A DNA stretch of 64,000 nt, from NCBI RefSeq assembly GCF_019091085.1, contig NZ_JAGXJY010000010.1:1-64000 (forward strand), given 5' to 3'. Position 1 is the stretch's first letter. Every line of letters starts with the position of its first letter. Made by a program: the position numbers and the translations under genes. The stretch is from Mesorhizobium sp. GbtcB19. Lineage in GTDB: Bacteria > Pseudomonadota > Alphaproteobacteria > Rhizobiales > Rhizobiaceae. The notes beneath the pieces were generated by a model that did not search any database, was not told the origin of the DNA, and saw only the letters and a program-made list of their open reading frames with translations. Below are positions 6,945-14,562 of this stretch, one piece after another.

Positions 6945-9335
6945 ATGAAACGCCAACCACGGATTCTGGCGGGCACGGCAATCGGCCTGCTTATGGCATC
7001 CGCGCCGTTGGGCGCGTACCCGCTGCAGGGGGGTGTCGCTTCCGGCAGTCTGCACGGCGCACCGCTCGTCCTGGCGCAGGCCGCCTGCGCCGAAGGCCAG
7101 TCGGCCGAGGAATGCGCCCAACAGGGTGGCGGCCAGCAGGGGGAAGCCGAACAGCCGCGCAAAAAGAAGCAGCAGCAAAGCGAATCGGCGCCGGCTGCCG
7201 AGCAGGCCGCGCCTGCCGAAACCGAGCAACAGCCGCGCAAAAAGCGGCATGAGCAGCAGCAGATGGACAATGCCCAGTCCGGAGAAGCTCCGGCCGAGCA
7301 GCAGTTCAAGCCGCGCAAGAAACGCGAACAGCAACAGCAGATCGAGGCCGCGCCCGCCGACCAGGGCGGCCAGCCCGCAACCGACGAACAGCCGATCAAG
7401 CCGCGCAAGAAGCGCGAGCAACAGCAGCAGACCGAAATGGCTCCCGCCGATCAGGGTGGCGCGCCCGCGACCGAGGAACTGCAGCCACGCAAGAAGAAGC
7501 GCAACCAGCAGCAGATCGAAACGCCGGCCGAACAGCCTGCGCAACAGGTCGCGCCGGCCGCTGGTGACCAGCAACAGAGCGACCAGCAGCAGGGCAACCA
7601 GGGCCGCAAGAAGCGCAAGCACGATCAGCAGCAGAGCGAACCCGCCGGCCAGGCCGGCGAGCAGGTCTCGCCGGCCGACCAGGCCGCCCCCGCCAACGAC
7701 AATCAGCAAGGCGGCAACCAGTTCAAGAAGAAGCACAAGCAGAACCAGCAGGGCGAGACCGCTCCGGCCGAGCAGACGCAGACCAACGAGCCGACCAAAA
7801 AGCTGGCGCCCGCAGGCGAACCCGTGCCGCAGGCCGAGCCGTTGCAGAACGGCGAGCAGCCGGTCCAGGGCGAGCAGACCCAGGACAAGAAGAAACGCGG
7901 CAAGAAGCCGGTGGGCGAGCAGCCTGCCGCCGGCCAGCAGCCGGCGACGGGCGAGCAGCCGGCAACAGGCACTCAGCAGCCAACCACGGGTGAGCAAACC
8001 CAGGGTGGGAAGCAGTTCGGCAAGAAGAAGCCCGTGACCGAAGAACCCACGACTGGCGAGCAGCCGGCGACAGGCCAACAGCCTGCTACAGGTGAACAGC
8101 CCGCCAATGGCGGCAACGCCGCGCAAGGCGAAACGCCCGCGAACCCTAACGAGGCGCCCCTCCTCGACAGCCAGAAGGATACCTTCCGCAAGCACCGGGG
8201 TGGCCAAAATGGCGGCGGTCAAAATGCCGGCGGCCAGAACGACAATGGCCAGGCCGGTACTGGCCAGGCCGGCAATAAAGCCGGCCAACAGGAGGGCCAG
8301 CAGGTGCAGAAGCCGGCTCCGGTCGATCAGGGTCCGCCGCCCACCGATGACAAGTCGGCGCAGCAGGCGATCAAACCTGAGAAGATCGTCCCGGTGGACC
8401 AGGAGAAGGGCAAGCGGATCGAGCTTACGCCCGACCAGGTTGTCCGCGAGCGCCGCCGGCCGCAGGGCACGGACGTCGTCAAGCAGTTCGGCGACCGCGT
8501 CATCCTCCAGTTCAACAACCAGACCTTCGTCGAAAGCAACGAGGCGCCTCGCATCACCCGCGGCGCCAGGGACGTCTACTACGAGGATCTGTCGGGCGGC
8601 CGCACCCGCGAGACGGTCGAACGCGGCAACGGCGTGCGCGTCGTCACCATCCGCAACCGCTATGGCGATGTCATCCAGCGCTCGCGCATCATGCCGGACG
8701 GCCGGGAATATATCCTCAGCTACGTCGACGAGCGGCAGTACCAGGACGACGAGGATTGGCGCGATCCAGGCGACGACCTGCCGCCGATGCGGCTCACCAT
8801 CCCGCGCCGGGACTACATCCTCGATTCCGAGGATGTCGAAAGCGACGACGACTACTACACCTTCCTCGAGCAGCCGCCGGTGGAAAGGGTGCAGCGTCTC
8901 TATTCGATCGACGAGGTGAAGCGCTCGGCCCGCGTGCGCGACATCGCCCGGCGCATCGATCTCGACACGCTGAACTTCGACTTCGGCTCGGCCACGATCT
9001 CGGACACCGAAGTGCAGAAGCTCGATGGCGTCGCCAGCGCCATGGAAAAGCTGCTCAAGAAGAACCCGGCGGAGACCTTCCTGATCGAAGGCCACACCGA
9101 CGCCGTCGGCACGCCGGAGGCAAATCTTGCCCTCTCGGACCGCCGCGCCGAAGCGGTTGCCGAGGCGCTCACCAACGCCTTTGGCATCCCGGCCGAGAAC
9201 CTCACCACGCAGGGTTATGGCGAGCAATATCTCAAGGTGAACACGCCCGGTCCGAACCGTGAGAACCGGCGTGTCGCCATCCGCCGCATCACCTCGCTTG
9301 TGGCGCCGGTGGCGAACAACAGCGACCAGCAATGA
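6945..9335 (+). CDS. OmpA-family protein with a very long Gln/Lys/Pro-rich N-terminal region
   Basis: 796 residues, ATG preceded by AGGAG. A signal peptide (MKRQPRILAGTAIGLLMASA) is followed, from about residue 45 to 430, by low-complexity sequence. This is built on loose repeats of basic RKK clusters (PRKKREQQQQ, FKPRKKREQ, GRKKRKHDQQQ, FKKKHKQNQQ) alternating with acidic/Ala/Pro/Gln blocks, and later GEQPATGQQPATG repeats and Gly/Gln/Asn-rich QNGGGQNAGGQN. Residues about 480-640 are non-repetitive and conserved-looking. The OmpA peptidoglycan-binding domain occupies about 671-785, with FDFGSATIS, IEGHTDAVGT and NRRVAIRRI. It is probably an outer-membrane or periplasmic protein anchored to the cell wall. 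An 846-residue open frame antisense to it is an artefact of composition. Confidence 0.88.
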   Translation: MKRQPRILAGTAIGLLMASAPLGAYPLQGGVASGSLHGAPLVLAQAACAEGQSAEECAQQGGGQQGEAEQPRKKKQQQSESAPAAEQAAPAETEQQPRKKRHEQQQMDNAQSGEAPAEQQFKPRKKREQQQQIEAAPADQGGQPATDEQPIKPRKKREQQQQTEMAPADQGGAPATEELQPRKKKRNQQQIETPAEQPAQQVAPAAGDQQQSDQQQGNQGRKKRKHDQQQSEPAGQAGEQVSPADQAAPANDNQQGGNQFKKKHKQNQQGETAPAEQTQTNEPTKKLAPAGEPVPQAEPLQNGEQPVQGEQTQDKKKRGKKPVGEQPAAGQQPATGEQPATGTQQPTTGEQTQGGKQFGKKKPVTEEPTTGEQPATGQQPATGEQPANGGNAAQGETPANPNEAPLLDSQKDTFRKHRGGQNGGGQNAGGQNDNGQAGTGQAGNKAGQQEGQQVQKPAPVDQGPPPTDDKSAQQAIKPEKIVPVDQEKGKRIELTPDQVVRERRRPQGTDVVKQFGDRVILQFNNQTFVESNEAPRITRGARDVYYEDLSGGRTRETVERGNGVRVVTIRNRYGDVIQRSRIMPDGREYILSYVDERQYQDDEDWRDPGDDLPPMRLTIPRRDYILDSEDVESDDDYYTFLEQPPVERVQRLYSIDEVKRSARVRDIARRIDLDTLNFDFGSATISDTEVQKLDGVASAMEKLLKKNPAETFLIEGHTDAVGTPEANLALSDRRAEAVAEALTNAFGIPAENLTTQGYGEQYLKVNTPGPNRENRRVAIRRITSLVAPVANNSDQQ

Positions 9336-9386
9336 GCGTTTGATTTCAAGATCCTGTCCGGATCTTCACAATCAGAGCGTAAGATC

Positions 9387-9416
9387 AAGGCCCGTCCGTC
9401 CGGACGGGCCTTTTTC
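9387..9416 (+). terminator. intrinsic terminator after the OmpA-family gene
   Basis: AAGGCCCGTCC and GGACGGGCCTT form an 11-bp stem followed by TTTTTCC, about 50 bases past the OmpA-family stop. Confidence 0.85.
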
Positions 9417-9490
9417 CTTGCCGGCTCAAGAAGAATTGTCCGGTCGATTAGAGCTAACTCATTGAATTGCCGCATTGCGACACCCAAATT

Positions 9491-9573
9491 CTGTGCAGGG
9501 CGTTCCCTGCCCTGTCCCGACTCCAGCGGGACACACTGAGCCCCGCCGGTCCCCCTCTCCGGCGGGGTTTTTT
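9491..9573 (+). ncRNA. candidate small RNA with three consecutive hairpins
   Basis: Between the OmpA-family terminator and the YqhA gene are three closely spaced stems. These are CAGGGC/GCCCTG (9496-9514), TCCCG/CGGGA (9515-9531) and CCCCGCCGG/CCGGCGGGG (9541-9567), the last followed by TTTTTT. The region is preceded by its own terminator, so the second terminator has no protein gene to end, as expected for an independent sRNA. The 5' end is unknown and may be nearer 9440. No family was recognised. An alternative is a leader or terminator relic of a lost gene. Confidence 0.45.
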
Positions 9574-9635
9574 GTCTTGAAAACCGGGCCTATCTGGCCG
9601 AAATACCGTTTACCTCAACTTGACCGGAACCCTTC

Positions 9636-10151
9636 ATGAAGCGTCTCGAACTTGCCATCGAATCCGTTATCCTGGCCTCGCGCTGGCTGCTCGTCGTCTT
9701 CTATCTCGGGCTCGGCCTGGCGCTGGCGATCTATGCGCTCTCTTTCGGCAAGAAGCTCTACGAGTTCGTCATGACCGCCTTCACGCTCGGTGACATGGAT
9801 ACGATCCTGAAGATGCTCGGCCTGATCGACGCTGCGCTCGTCGCTTCGCTGGTGGTGATGGTGATTATCTCGGGCTACGAGAATTTCGTCAGCCGCTTCG
9901 ACGAGCAGGACGGCGAGGTCCATTGGCTGGGCACGATCGATGTCGGCTCGCTGAAGGTCAAGGTCGCCTCGACCATCGTCGCCATCTCCTCCATCCACCT
10001 TTTGCAGGTGTTCCTGAATTCCGTGTCCTATACCACCGACCAGCTGATGTGGCTGACCATCATTCATCTCGCCTTCGTCGTCTCGGCGCTGATGCTGGCC
10101 TATATCGACCGGGTCATGGCGTTGGCCAAGGGCAAGAAGGCTGAAGGATGA
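9636..10151 (+). CDS. YqhA-family (UPF0114/TIGR00645) integral membrane protein
   Basis: 171 residues with about four hydrophobic helices: ILASRWLLVVFYLGLGLALA, an internal pair around ALVASLVVMVIISGYENFVS, IVAISSIHLLQVFL, and a last helix LAFVVSALMLAYIDRV. The family hallmark ISGYENFVSR and the KVASTIVAISSIHLLQ segment are present. Length matches the family. Function is unknown. The stop codon overlaps the start of a 49-codon ParD-like frame (ATGA), implying coupled translation. Confidence 0.9.
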   Translation: MKRLELAIESVILASRWLLVVFYLGLGLALAIYALSFGKKLYEFVMTAFTLGDMDTILKMLGLIDAALVASLVVMVIISGYENFVSRFDEQDGEVHWLGTIDVGSLKVKVASTIVAISSIHLLQVFLNSVSYTTDQLMWLTIIHLAFVVSALMLAYIDRVMALAKGKKAEG

Positions 10152-10297
10152 CACCTTTGAAAGAGACTCAAGATAGGTTGCGCCTCGAACAACTTCGCAA
10201 AGCGATCGATGAGGGTGACCGGTCGGGTGACCCGCAACCGTTCGATATCGAATCTTTTATCGAAATGAAGAAACGACCGCGTGATCTCGGTCAGTAG
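10148..10297 (+). CDS. orphan ParD-like antitoxin C-terminal domain (49 aa)
   Basis: A 49-codon frame starting at the ATGA overlap with the YqhA stop. It reads MTPLKETQDRLRLEQLRKAI then DEGDRSGDPQPFDIESFIEM and a short basic tail. The pattern LxxLRxAIxEGxxSGxPxPFDxxxFI is that of the toxin-binding C-terminus of ParD-family antitoxins. The N-terminal ribbon-helix-helix DNA-binding part and any ParE toxin gene are missing. It ends convergently, overlapping the last 7 bases of the minus-strand SDR. It may be an anti-addiction remnant or a small regulator; expression is supported only by the overlap. Confidence 0.6.
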   Translation: MTPLKETQDRLRLEQLRKAIDEGDRSGDPQPFDIESFIEMKKRPRDLGQ

Positions 10298-11157
10298 ATG
10301 TTTTTGATGTTGGTTTCGGTCCTGGCAAACACCTCGTCCGGCACGAAAAAGTCACCGGCCAGCGGCCCGGCTGCGCCCGGCGCATAGACCGAAAAGTCGG
10401 CGACGCCTTCGGCGCGCAGCACTTCCTCATCGATGTAGAAGTTGCCGGTCGCCTCGCGCGAGGGGCGCATGAAGATCGCATGCGCGGCATCGGCCATGAT
10501 GTCGGGCGAGCGGCTCATCGCGGCCACCGTCGGGCCGCCGAGAAGATTGCGCACCGCGGCGGTATCGATGGTCGAGATCGGCCACAGTGAATTGACGGCG
10601 ATGCCGTCCTTGGCGAACTCAGCGCTCATGCCCAGCGTGCACATCGACATGCCGAACTTCGCCATCGTGTAGGCGACGTGGTTCTTGAACCACTTGGCCT
10701 TCATGTCGAGCGGCGGCGCCAGATTGAGGATGTGCGGGTTCTTCGCCGACTTCAGGTGTGGAATGCACATTTTGGAGACCAGGAAGGTGCCGCGCGTGTT
10801 GATCTGATGCATCAGGTCGTAGCGCTTCATGTCGGTCTCCAGCGTGCCGGTGAGCTGGATGGCGCTGGCATTGTTGACGCAGATGTCGATGCCGCCGAAT
10901 TTTTCGACCGTCTTTGCCACCGCGTCGGCGACCTGCGCTTCGTCGCGGATGTCGCAAAGCACCGGCAGCGCCTTTCCGCCGGCCTGCTCGATCTCCTCGG
11001 CCGCGGAGTAGATCGTGCCCGGCAGCTTCGGATGCGGCTCGGCGGTCTTGGCCGCGATAGTCACATTGGCGCCGTCGCGCGCCGCGCGCAGCGCGATGGC
11101 GAGGCCAATGCCGCGCGATCCGCCCGAGATGAACAGCGTCTTTCCGTTGAGCGACAT
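10291..11157 (-). CDS. SDR family oxidoreductase, HSDL2-like
   Basis: 288 residues from the ATG at 11157 (MSLNGKTLFISGGSRGIG), preceded by GGGAGG; upstream in-frame codons lie in non-coding sequence. The nucleotide loop is SGGSRGIG, the NNAS motif replaces NNAG (ICVNNASAI), and the active site is VAYTMAKFG (YxxxK). The long form with a GTFLVSKMCIPHLKSAKNPH segment and C-terminal extension resembles hydroxysteroid dehydrogenase-like 2 proteins, without the SCP2 domain found in the animal enzymes. The substrate is unknown. It is read away from the LuxR/HtrA-like operon. Confidence 0.85.
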   Translation of the reverse strand: MSLNGKTLFISGGSRGIGLAIALRAARDGANVTIAAKTAEPHPKLPGTIYSAAEEIEQAGGKALPVLCDIRDEAQVADAVAKTVEKFGGIDICVNNASAIQLTGTLETDMKRYDLMHQINTRGTFLVSKMCIPHLKSAKNPHILNLAPPLDMKAKWFKNHVAYTMAKFGMSMCTLGMSAEFAKDGIAVNSLWPISTIDTAAVRNLLGGPTVAAMSRSPDIMADAAHAIFMRPSREATGNFYIDEEVLRAEGVADFSVYAPGAAGPLAGDFFVPDEVFARTETNIKNIY

Positions 11158-11275
11158 CTTTTGCCTCCCTCTGCAACAGGCAGGCAACTTGCGCGGCGGG
11201 CAGCCATGGCGCAAGAGCGGAAAACAGCCCAGGTGGTTACGTTGCGTAGCGTAGGAAACCTTGGTGACACCGGCC

Positions 11276-11419
11276 GGGGTCACTTGAGATTCAGGTCAGG
11301 CCGAGTCGAGAATGATGGCTTCCGAGAACCGGAGCGGAGCGTACTTGAAGTACGTGAGCACCGGAAGCGCAGGAAGCCGTCGTTTGCAGGCCGGCCTCAC
11401 CTGAATATCAAGTGACCCC
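11276..11419. repeat. 144-bp palindromic intergenic repeat element
   Basis: The element is bounded by perfect 12-bp inverted ends, GGGGTCACTTGA (11276-11287) and TCAAGTGACCCC (11408-11419), extending inward as ATTCAGGT/ACCTGAAT and GGCC pairs. The centre forms a second long arm: GGCTTCC ... CCGGAGCGGAGCGTACTT facing AAGTACGTGAGCACCGG ... GGAAGCC. It has no coding capacity and lies between two genes. The structure suits a non-autonomous mobile or REP/RIME-like repeat of rhizobial genomes. One end overlaps the stop codon of the LuxR gene. Confidence 0.75.
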
Positions 11420-12060
11420 TAAACCAGCACCAGCCCCTGCCGCATCGCAATCGCGATCGCATCGGTGCGATTGGCGGCGCCGAGCTTGATCAGGATGGCG
11501 GCGACATGGAACTTCGCCGTGTGCACCGAAATGTTGAGCCGTCTGGCGATCACCTTGTTCGGCGCGCCTTCGGCCAGCAGCGCCAGCACCTCGGCCTCGC
11601 GCGGCGACAAGGCCGGACGCGTCTGATTGTCGTCCGGCACATCCTCTTCGGCGAGCCCGTCATGGAAATCGCCATGCGCGACCTCTGGCGATCCCGACCT
11701 GCTTATCTGATAGCCAGAGGCGGCCAACCGCGCCGCGGCGGCGATCAACAGGCTATCCGCCGACGGCGGCAGCACGGCAAGCACGTTGCCGGGCAGCCGC
11801 TCGTGCCCGGTGCGACGGGAAAGCAGCACAACGGGCGTCGTCGAGCCGACGGCTCGGCTTTCCAAAGCCATATCGTCGGTTACCGCGACGTCCGCCGCCT
11901 GGCCTGGGCTGGTTCCGGCCAGTGTCGGCACCAGATCGTCACTGGCGGCGAGCGCATCGGCAAGCTGCTCGGCGCGCTGGGCATCGCCAAGCGCCACCAG
12001 CACCGTCAGGTGGGCTGCCAGTGCTGGTCGTGCGATCACTTGTGCTGCGCTGCTTGCCAT
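11419..12060 (-). CDS. LuxR-type regulator with a degenerate receiver-like domain
   Basis: 213 residues. The C-terminal part (about 149-213) is a clear LuxR/FixJ helix-turn-helix: LSPREAEVLALLAEGAPNKV, ARRLNISVHTAKFHVAAILI, LGAANRTDAI. The N-terminal 140 residues have an alternating hydrophobic strand/helix pattern like a receiver (LTVLVALGDAQ ... VAVTDD ... TTPVVLLSRR). They lack the acidic pair at the first strand, so a normal phosphorelay is unlikely. It begins 8 bases after the stop of the catalytically dead HtrA-like gene, so the two form an operon. It may take input from that protein instead of a kinase. Confidence 0.82.
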   Translation of the reverse strand: MASSAAQVIARPALAAHLTVLVALGDAQRAEQLADALAASDDLVPTLAGTSPGQAADVAVTDDMALESRAVGSTTPVVLLSRRTGHERLPGNVLAVLPPSADSLLIAAAARLAASGYQISRSGSPEVAHGDFHDGLAEEDVPDDNQTRPALSPREAEVLALLAEGAPNKVIARRLNISVHTAKFHVAAILIKLGAANRTDAIAIAMRQGLVLV

Positions 12061-12068
12061 CAGCCCTC

Positions 12069-12944
12069 TCAGCTCAGCGGCTTTTCGCCGATGGTGATCG
12101 AAACGTCGCGCGCGGCGCCGCCGCTCGAAACACCGAGCGTCACCGTGGTGCCGGCGCTGTCCGGCCCGAGCTTGCGGATCAGCTCGCGCGGGCCATGCAC
12201 GGCCTCGCCGTTCCAGGCGACGATGATGTCGCCGACATGCAGCCCGGCTGCCTTGGCCGGACCATTGTCGTCGAGGCTCATCACCATGGCGCCCTTCGTC
12301 TCGCCATTGCGGATCGGATGCAGTCCGGCGCCGAGATAGCCGCGCGCGACATGGCCCTTTTCGCGCAGCGTCGCCACCGCGCGCTCGATCGTCTCATAGG
12401 GCATGACCAGCGCGCGCCGGCGCGGCCCGAACAAGAGCATGCCGATCAGGCCGCCCTTGGCGTCGAGCACCGGGCCGCCCTCGAAGCGGCCGCCTGTGTT
12501 GATGGCGAGGTTGATGCGCCGGTCGATCGTGCCGCCGCGCATCGAGCGCCAGGCCGGCCCGACTTCGCCGACCGTGCCGAACACGGCGAGCGCGGCGCCG
12601 TCGCTGTTGCCGGCGGCGATCGCCAGATTGCCGGGGCGCACGGCACCGGCCTGAGCGAGTTGCGGCAGGCTGGCGGCAGCGGAAGCCGGCTTCAGCAGGG
12701 CAACACCGGTCGACGGATCGCGGCCGACGAGTTCTGCCTTGACGGTTTCGCCTGAAGCCAGCGTCAGCTCGATCTCCTCGCCCGCCTCGACCGCTTCCTC
12801 GGCGGTGACGAAGTAGCCGTCGCGCCAGTGGAAGGCGCTCGCGGTGCGGTGATGGTGCGTGGCGAAACTCGCCAGCGCCGGCGCGGCCGCCGCCGCGACA
12901 TCGGCAACGGCGTCGGAAAAGGCACTGAGGTTGAAGTCGCTCAT
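12069..12944 (-). CDS. HtrA/DegP-like trypsin-fold protein lacking the catalytic triad (pseudoprotease with PDZ)
   Basis: 291 residues with a trypsin-like domain (about 15-195) and a C-terminal PDZ domain (about 200-288, YLGAGLHPI ... AKAAGLHVGDIIVAWNGEAV). Aligned by eye to the active neighbour at 13113, all three catalytic residues are changed. His is Glu50 (GYFVTAEEAV for GLVVTNFHVV), Asp is Gly80 (GRDPSTGVAL for GRDPDTDIAL), and Ser is Glu155 (RFEGGPV for GNSGGPL). No signal peptide is visible, so a cytoplasmic location is likely. It is co-transcribed with a LuxR-type regulator and divergent from the active paralogue, suggesting a binding or regulatory role. AGGAGATATTT precedes the ATG. 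Confidence 0.88.
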   Translation of the reverse strand: MSDFNLSAFSDAVADVAAAAAPALASFATHHHRTASAFHWRDGYFVTAEEAVEAGEEIELTLASGETVKAELVGRDPSTGVALLKPASAAASLPQLAQAGAVRPGNLAIAAGNSDGAALAVFGTVGEVGPAWRSMRGGTIDRRINLAINTGGRFEGGPVLDAKGGLIGMLLFGPRRRALVMPYETIERAVATLREKGHVARGYLGAGLHPIRNGETKGAMVMSLDDNGPAKAAGLHVGDIIVAWNGEAVHGPRELIRKLGPDSAGTTVTLGVSSGGAARDVSITIGEKPLS

Positions 12945-13112
12945 AGAAATATCTCCTGGGTTCGGTGACCCAGATATCGCTCCGTAGCGGCGTCGGGGGT
13001 ACTCGCCTGACGGCTAGTCACCGGCCGGACTGGCCACATGGTCAGGTCGCGGCTGCCGAGCTTGCTCCGCACATATAGTCATCATTCCGCAAGATCACAC
13101 GGGAACACGCCG

Positions 13113-14060
13113 ATGGCCTTCGCAGCCGAAAAACTTCCATCCGACGACATCTTGCTCGATGCCTATTCGGCATCCGTTGCCGATGCCGTCGACCGCATCG
13201 GCCCGGCCGTCTGCCGCATCGAGCGCATCGGCGCCGGCGGCCACGGCTCCGGCTTCGTCATCGCGCAGGATGGGTTGGTCGTCACCAACTTCCATGTCGT
13301 CGGCGATGCGCGCGCCGTGCGCGTCACCATGCCGGATGGCGCTTCACGCGAAGGCCGGGTGCTGGGCCGCGACCCGGATACCGACATCGCGCTGGTGCGC
13401 GCCGACGGCAATTTTGCCGACGTCGCGCCGCTCGGCGATTCCAAGCGGCTGCGCCGCGGCCAGATCGCGATCGCGATCGGCAATCCGCTCGGTTTCGAAT
13501 GGACCGTCACCGCCGGCGTGGTCTCCGCGCTCGGCCGCTCGATGCGCGCCTCGACCGGCCGTCTGATCGACGACGTGATCCAGACCGATGCCGCGCTCAA
13601 TCCCGGCAATTCCGGCGGTCCGCTGGTGTCGTCGGCGGGCGAGGTGATCGGCGTCAACACCGCCATGATCCATGGCGCGCAGGGCATCGCCTTCGCGGTC
13701 GCTTCCAACACCGCCAATTTCGTCATCTCCGAAATCATCCGCTTCGGCCGCGTGCGCCGCGCCTTCATCGGCGTCTCCGCAGACACGACCAACCTGCCGC
13801 GCCGCGCGGCACTCCTGTCGCAGGTCACCACGAGCACGGCGGTGCGCCTGCGCAGCGTCGAGAAGAACGGCCCCGCCGCCAAGGCCGGACTGAAGGAAGG
13901 CGACATCATCGCGGCAATAGACGGCCGGCCGGTCACCGGCGTCGACGACCTGGTGCGCATCCTCGATGCCGAGCGCATCGGTCGCGAAACGCTCTGCACG
14001 GTGGTGCGCCGCACCGGCGTCAGCCAGGTGGCGGTGGTACCGGTGGCGCGGACAAACTGA
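13113..14060 (+). CDS. S1C (HtrA-like) serine protease with PDZ domain
   Basis: 315 residues from the ATG at 13113 (MAFAAEKLPSDD), the start that aligns with its divergent paralogue. The catalytic triad is intact: His61 in VVTNFHVVGD, Asp91 in DPDTDIALV, Ser167 in NPGNSGGPL. The PDZ domain lies at about 225-312 (VEKNGPAAKAGLKEGDIIAA). There is no N-terminal signal peptide or membrane anchor, unlike DegP or DegS, so it may be cytoplasmic or exported in another way. It is head-to-head with a pseudoprotease gene of the same architecture, about 170 bases apart, which points to duplication followed by loss of activity in one copy. Confidence 0.9.
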   Translation: MAFAAEKLPSDDILLDAYSASVADAVDRIGPAVCRIERIGAGGHGSGFVIAQDGLVVTNFHVVGDARAVRVTMPDGASREGRVLGRDPDTDIALVRADGNFADVAPLGDSKRLRRGQIAIAIGNPLGFEWTVTAGVVSALGRSMRASTGRLIDDVIQTDAALNPGNSGGPLVSSAGEVIGVNTAMIHGAQGIAFAVASNTANFVISEIIRFGRVRRAFIGVSADTTNLPRRAALLSQVTTSTAVRLRSVEKNGPAAKAGLKEGDIIAAIDGRPVTGVDDLVRILDAERIGRETLCTVVRRTGVSQVAVVPVARTN

Positions 14061-14071
14061 AACCCGCTAGT

Positions 14072-14497
14072 CTAGGTTCCGGCAGCGCCATCGGCATACT
14101 GCGCCAGAAACTCTTCGCTGGGTGGGATCGGCTTGATGACGTCGATCAGCACTCCATTCGGATCCCTGGTGATGAAATGGCGCTGGCCGAAAGGCTCGTC
14201 ACGCAGCGTGCGCAGGATCGGCAGGCCGGCGGTGACGACGCGCTCGTAGACGGCGTCGGGATCACGAACCTCGAAATTGATCAGCAGGCCGGACGTGCGT
14301 CCGCGCCCCTCTTGCGGGATCGTCTCATGGTCGCCCTGGACGATGCCGAGATTGACGCGCCGGTCCTCGCTGGAGCGCAAATGGACATACCAGTCGCTTG
14401 CAAACAGCGGCTCGAAGCGGAAGTGCTCGACATAAAAATCCGCCGTGCCGGCGACGTCACCGGTCATCAGCACCGGATAATAGCTGGTCGTCTTCAT
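14072..14497 (-). CDS. VOC-family glyoxalase/dioxygenase-like protein
   Basis: 141 residues in the vicinal oxygen chelate fold: an N-terminal YYPVLMTGDVAGTADFYVEH strand-helix and a central LLINFEVRDPDAVYERVV. The C-terminal part is PFGQRHFITRDPNGVLIDVI, the usual metal-ligand region ending in a D-x-x-G-x-x-x-x-x pattern. The family covers glyoxalase I, ring-cleavage dioxygenases and antibiotic-binding proteins; the substrate is unknown. It is divergent from a TetR regulator with two operator copies between them, so a xenobiotic or reactive compound probably induces it. Confidence 0.85.
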   Translation of the reverse strand: MKTTSYYPVLMTGDVAGTADFYVEHFRFEPLFASDWYVHLRSSEDRRVNLGIVQGDHETIPQEGRGRTSGLLINFEVRDPDAVYERVVTAGLPILRTLRDEPFGQRHFITRDPNGVLIDVIKPIPPSEEFLAQYADGAAGT

Positions 14498-14518
14498 CTT
14501 TCCTTCTCCTCTCGTCCA

Positions 14519-14562
14519 ACATACAGTCTGTATGTAAATTCAATAACATACAGGCTGCATGT
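14519..14562. promoter_or_regulatory. two TetR-type operators between the VOC and TetR genes
   Basis: Two 17-bp near-palindromes, ACATACAGTCTGTATGT (14519-14535) and ACATACAGGCTGCATGT (14546-14562), start 27 bases apart and fill the gap between the divergent start codons. The second ends at the base before the TetR ATG. The arrangement implies repression of both genes by the TetR protein. Confidence 0.8.

Noticed and set aside
6792..9332. 846-codon open frame antisense to the OmpA-family gene
   Set aside because: Its leucine-rich product mirrors the Gln/Lys codons of the sense strand; the sense gene has signal peptide and OmpA domain.
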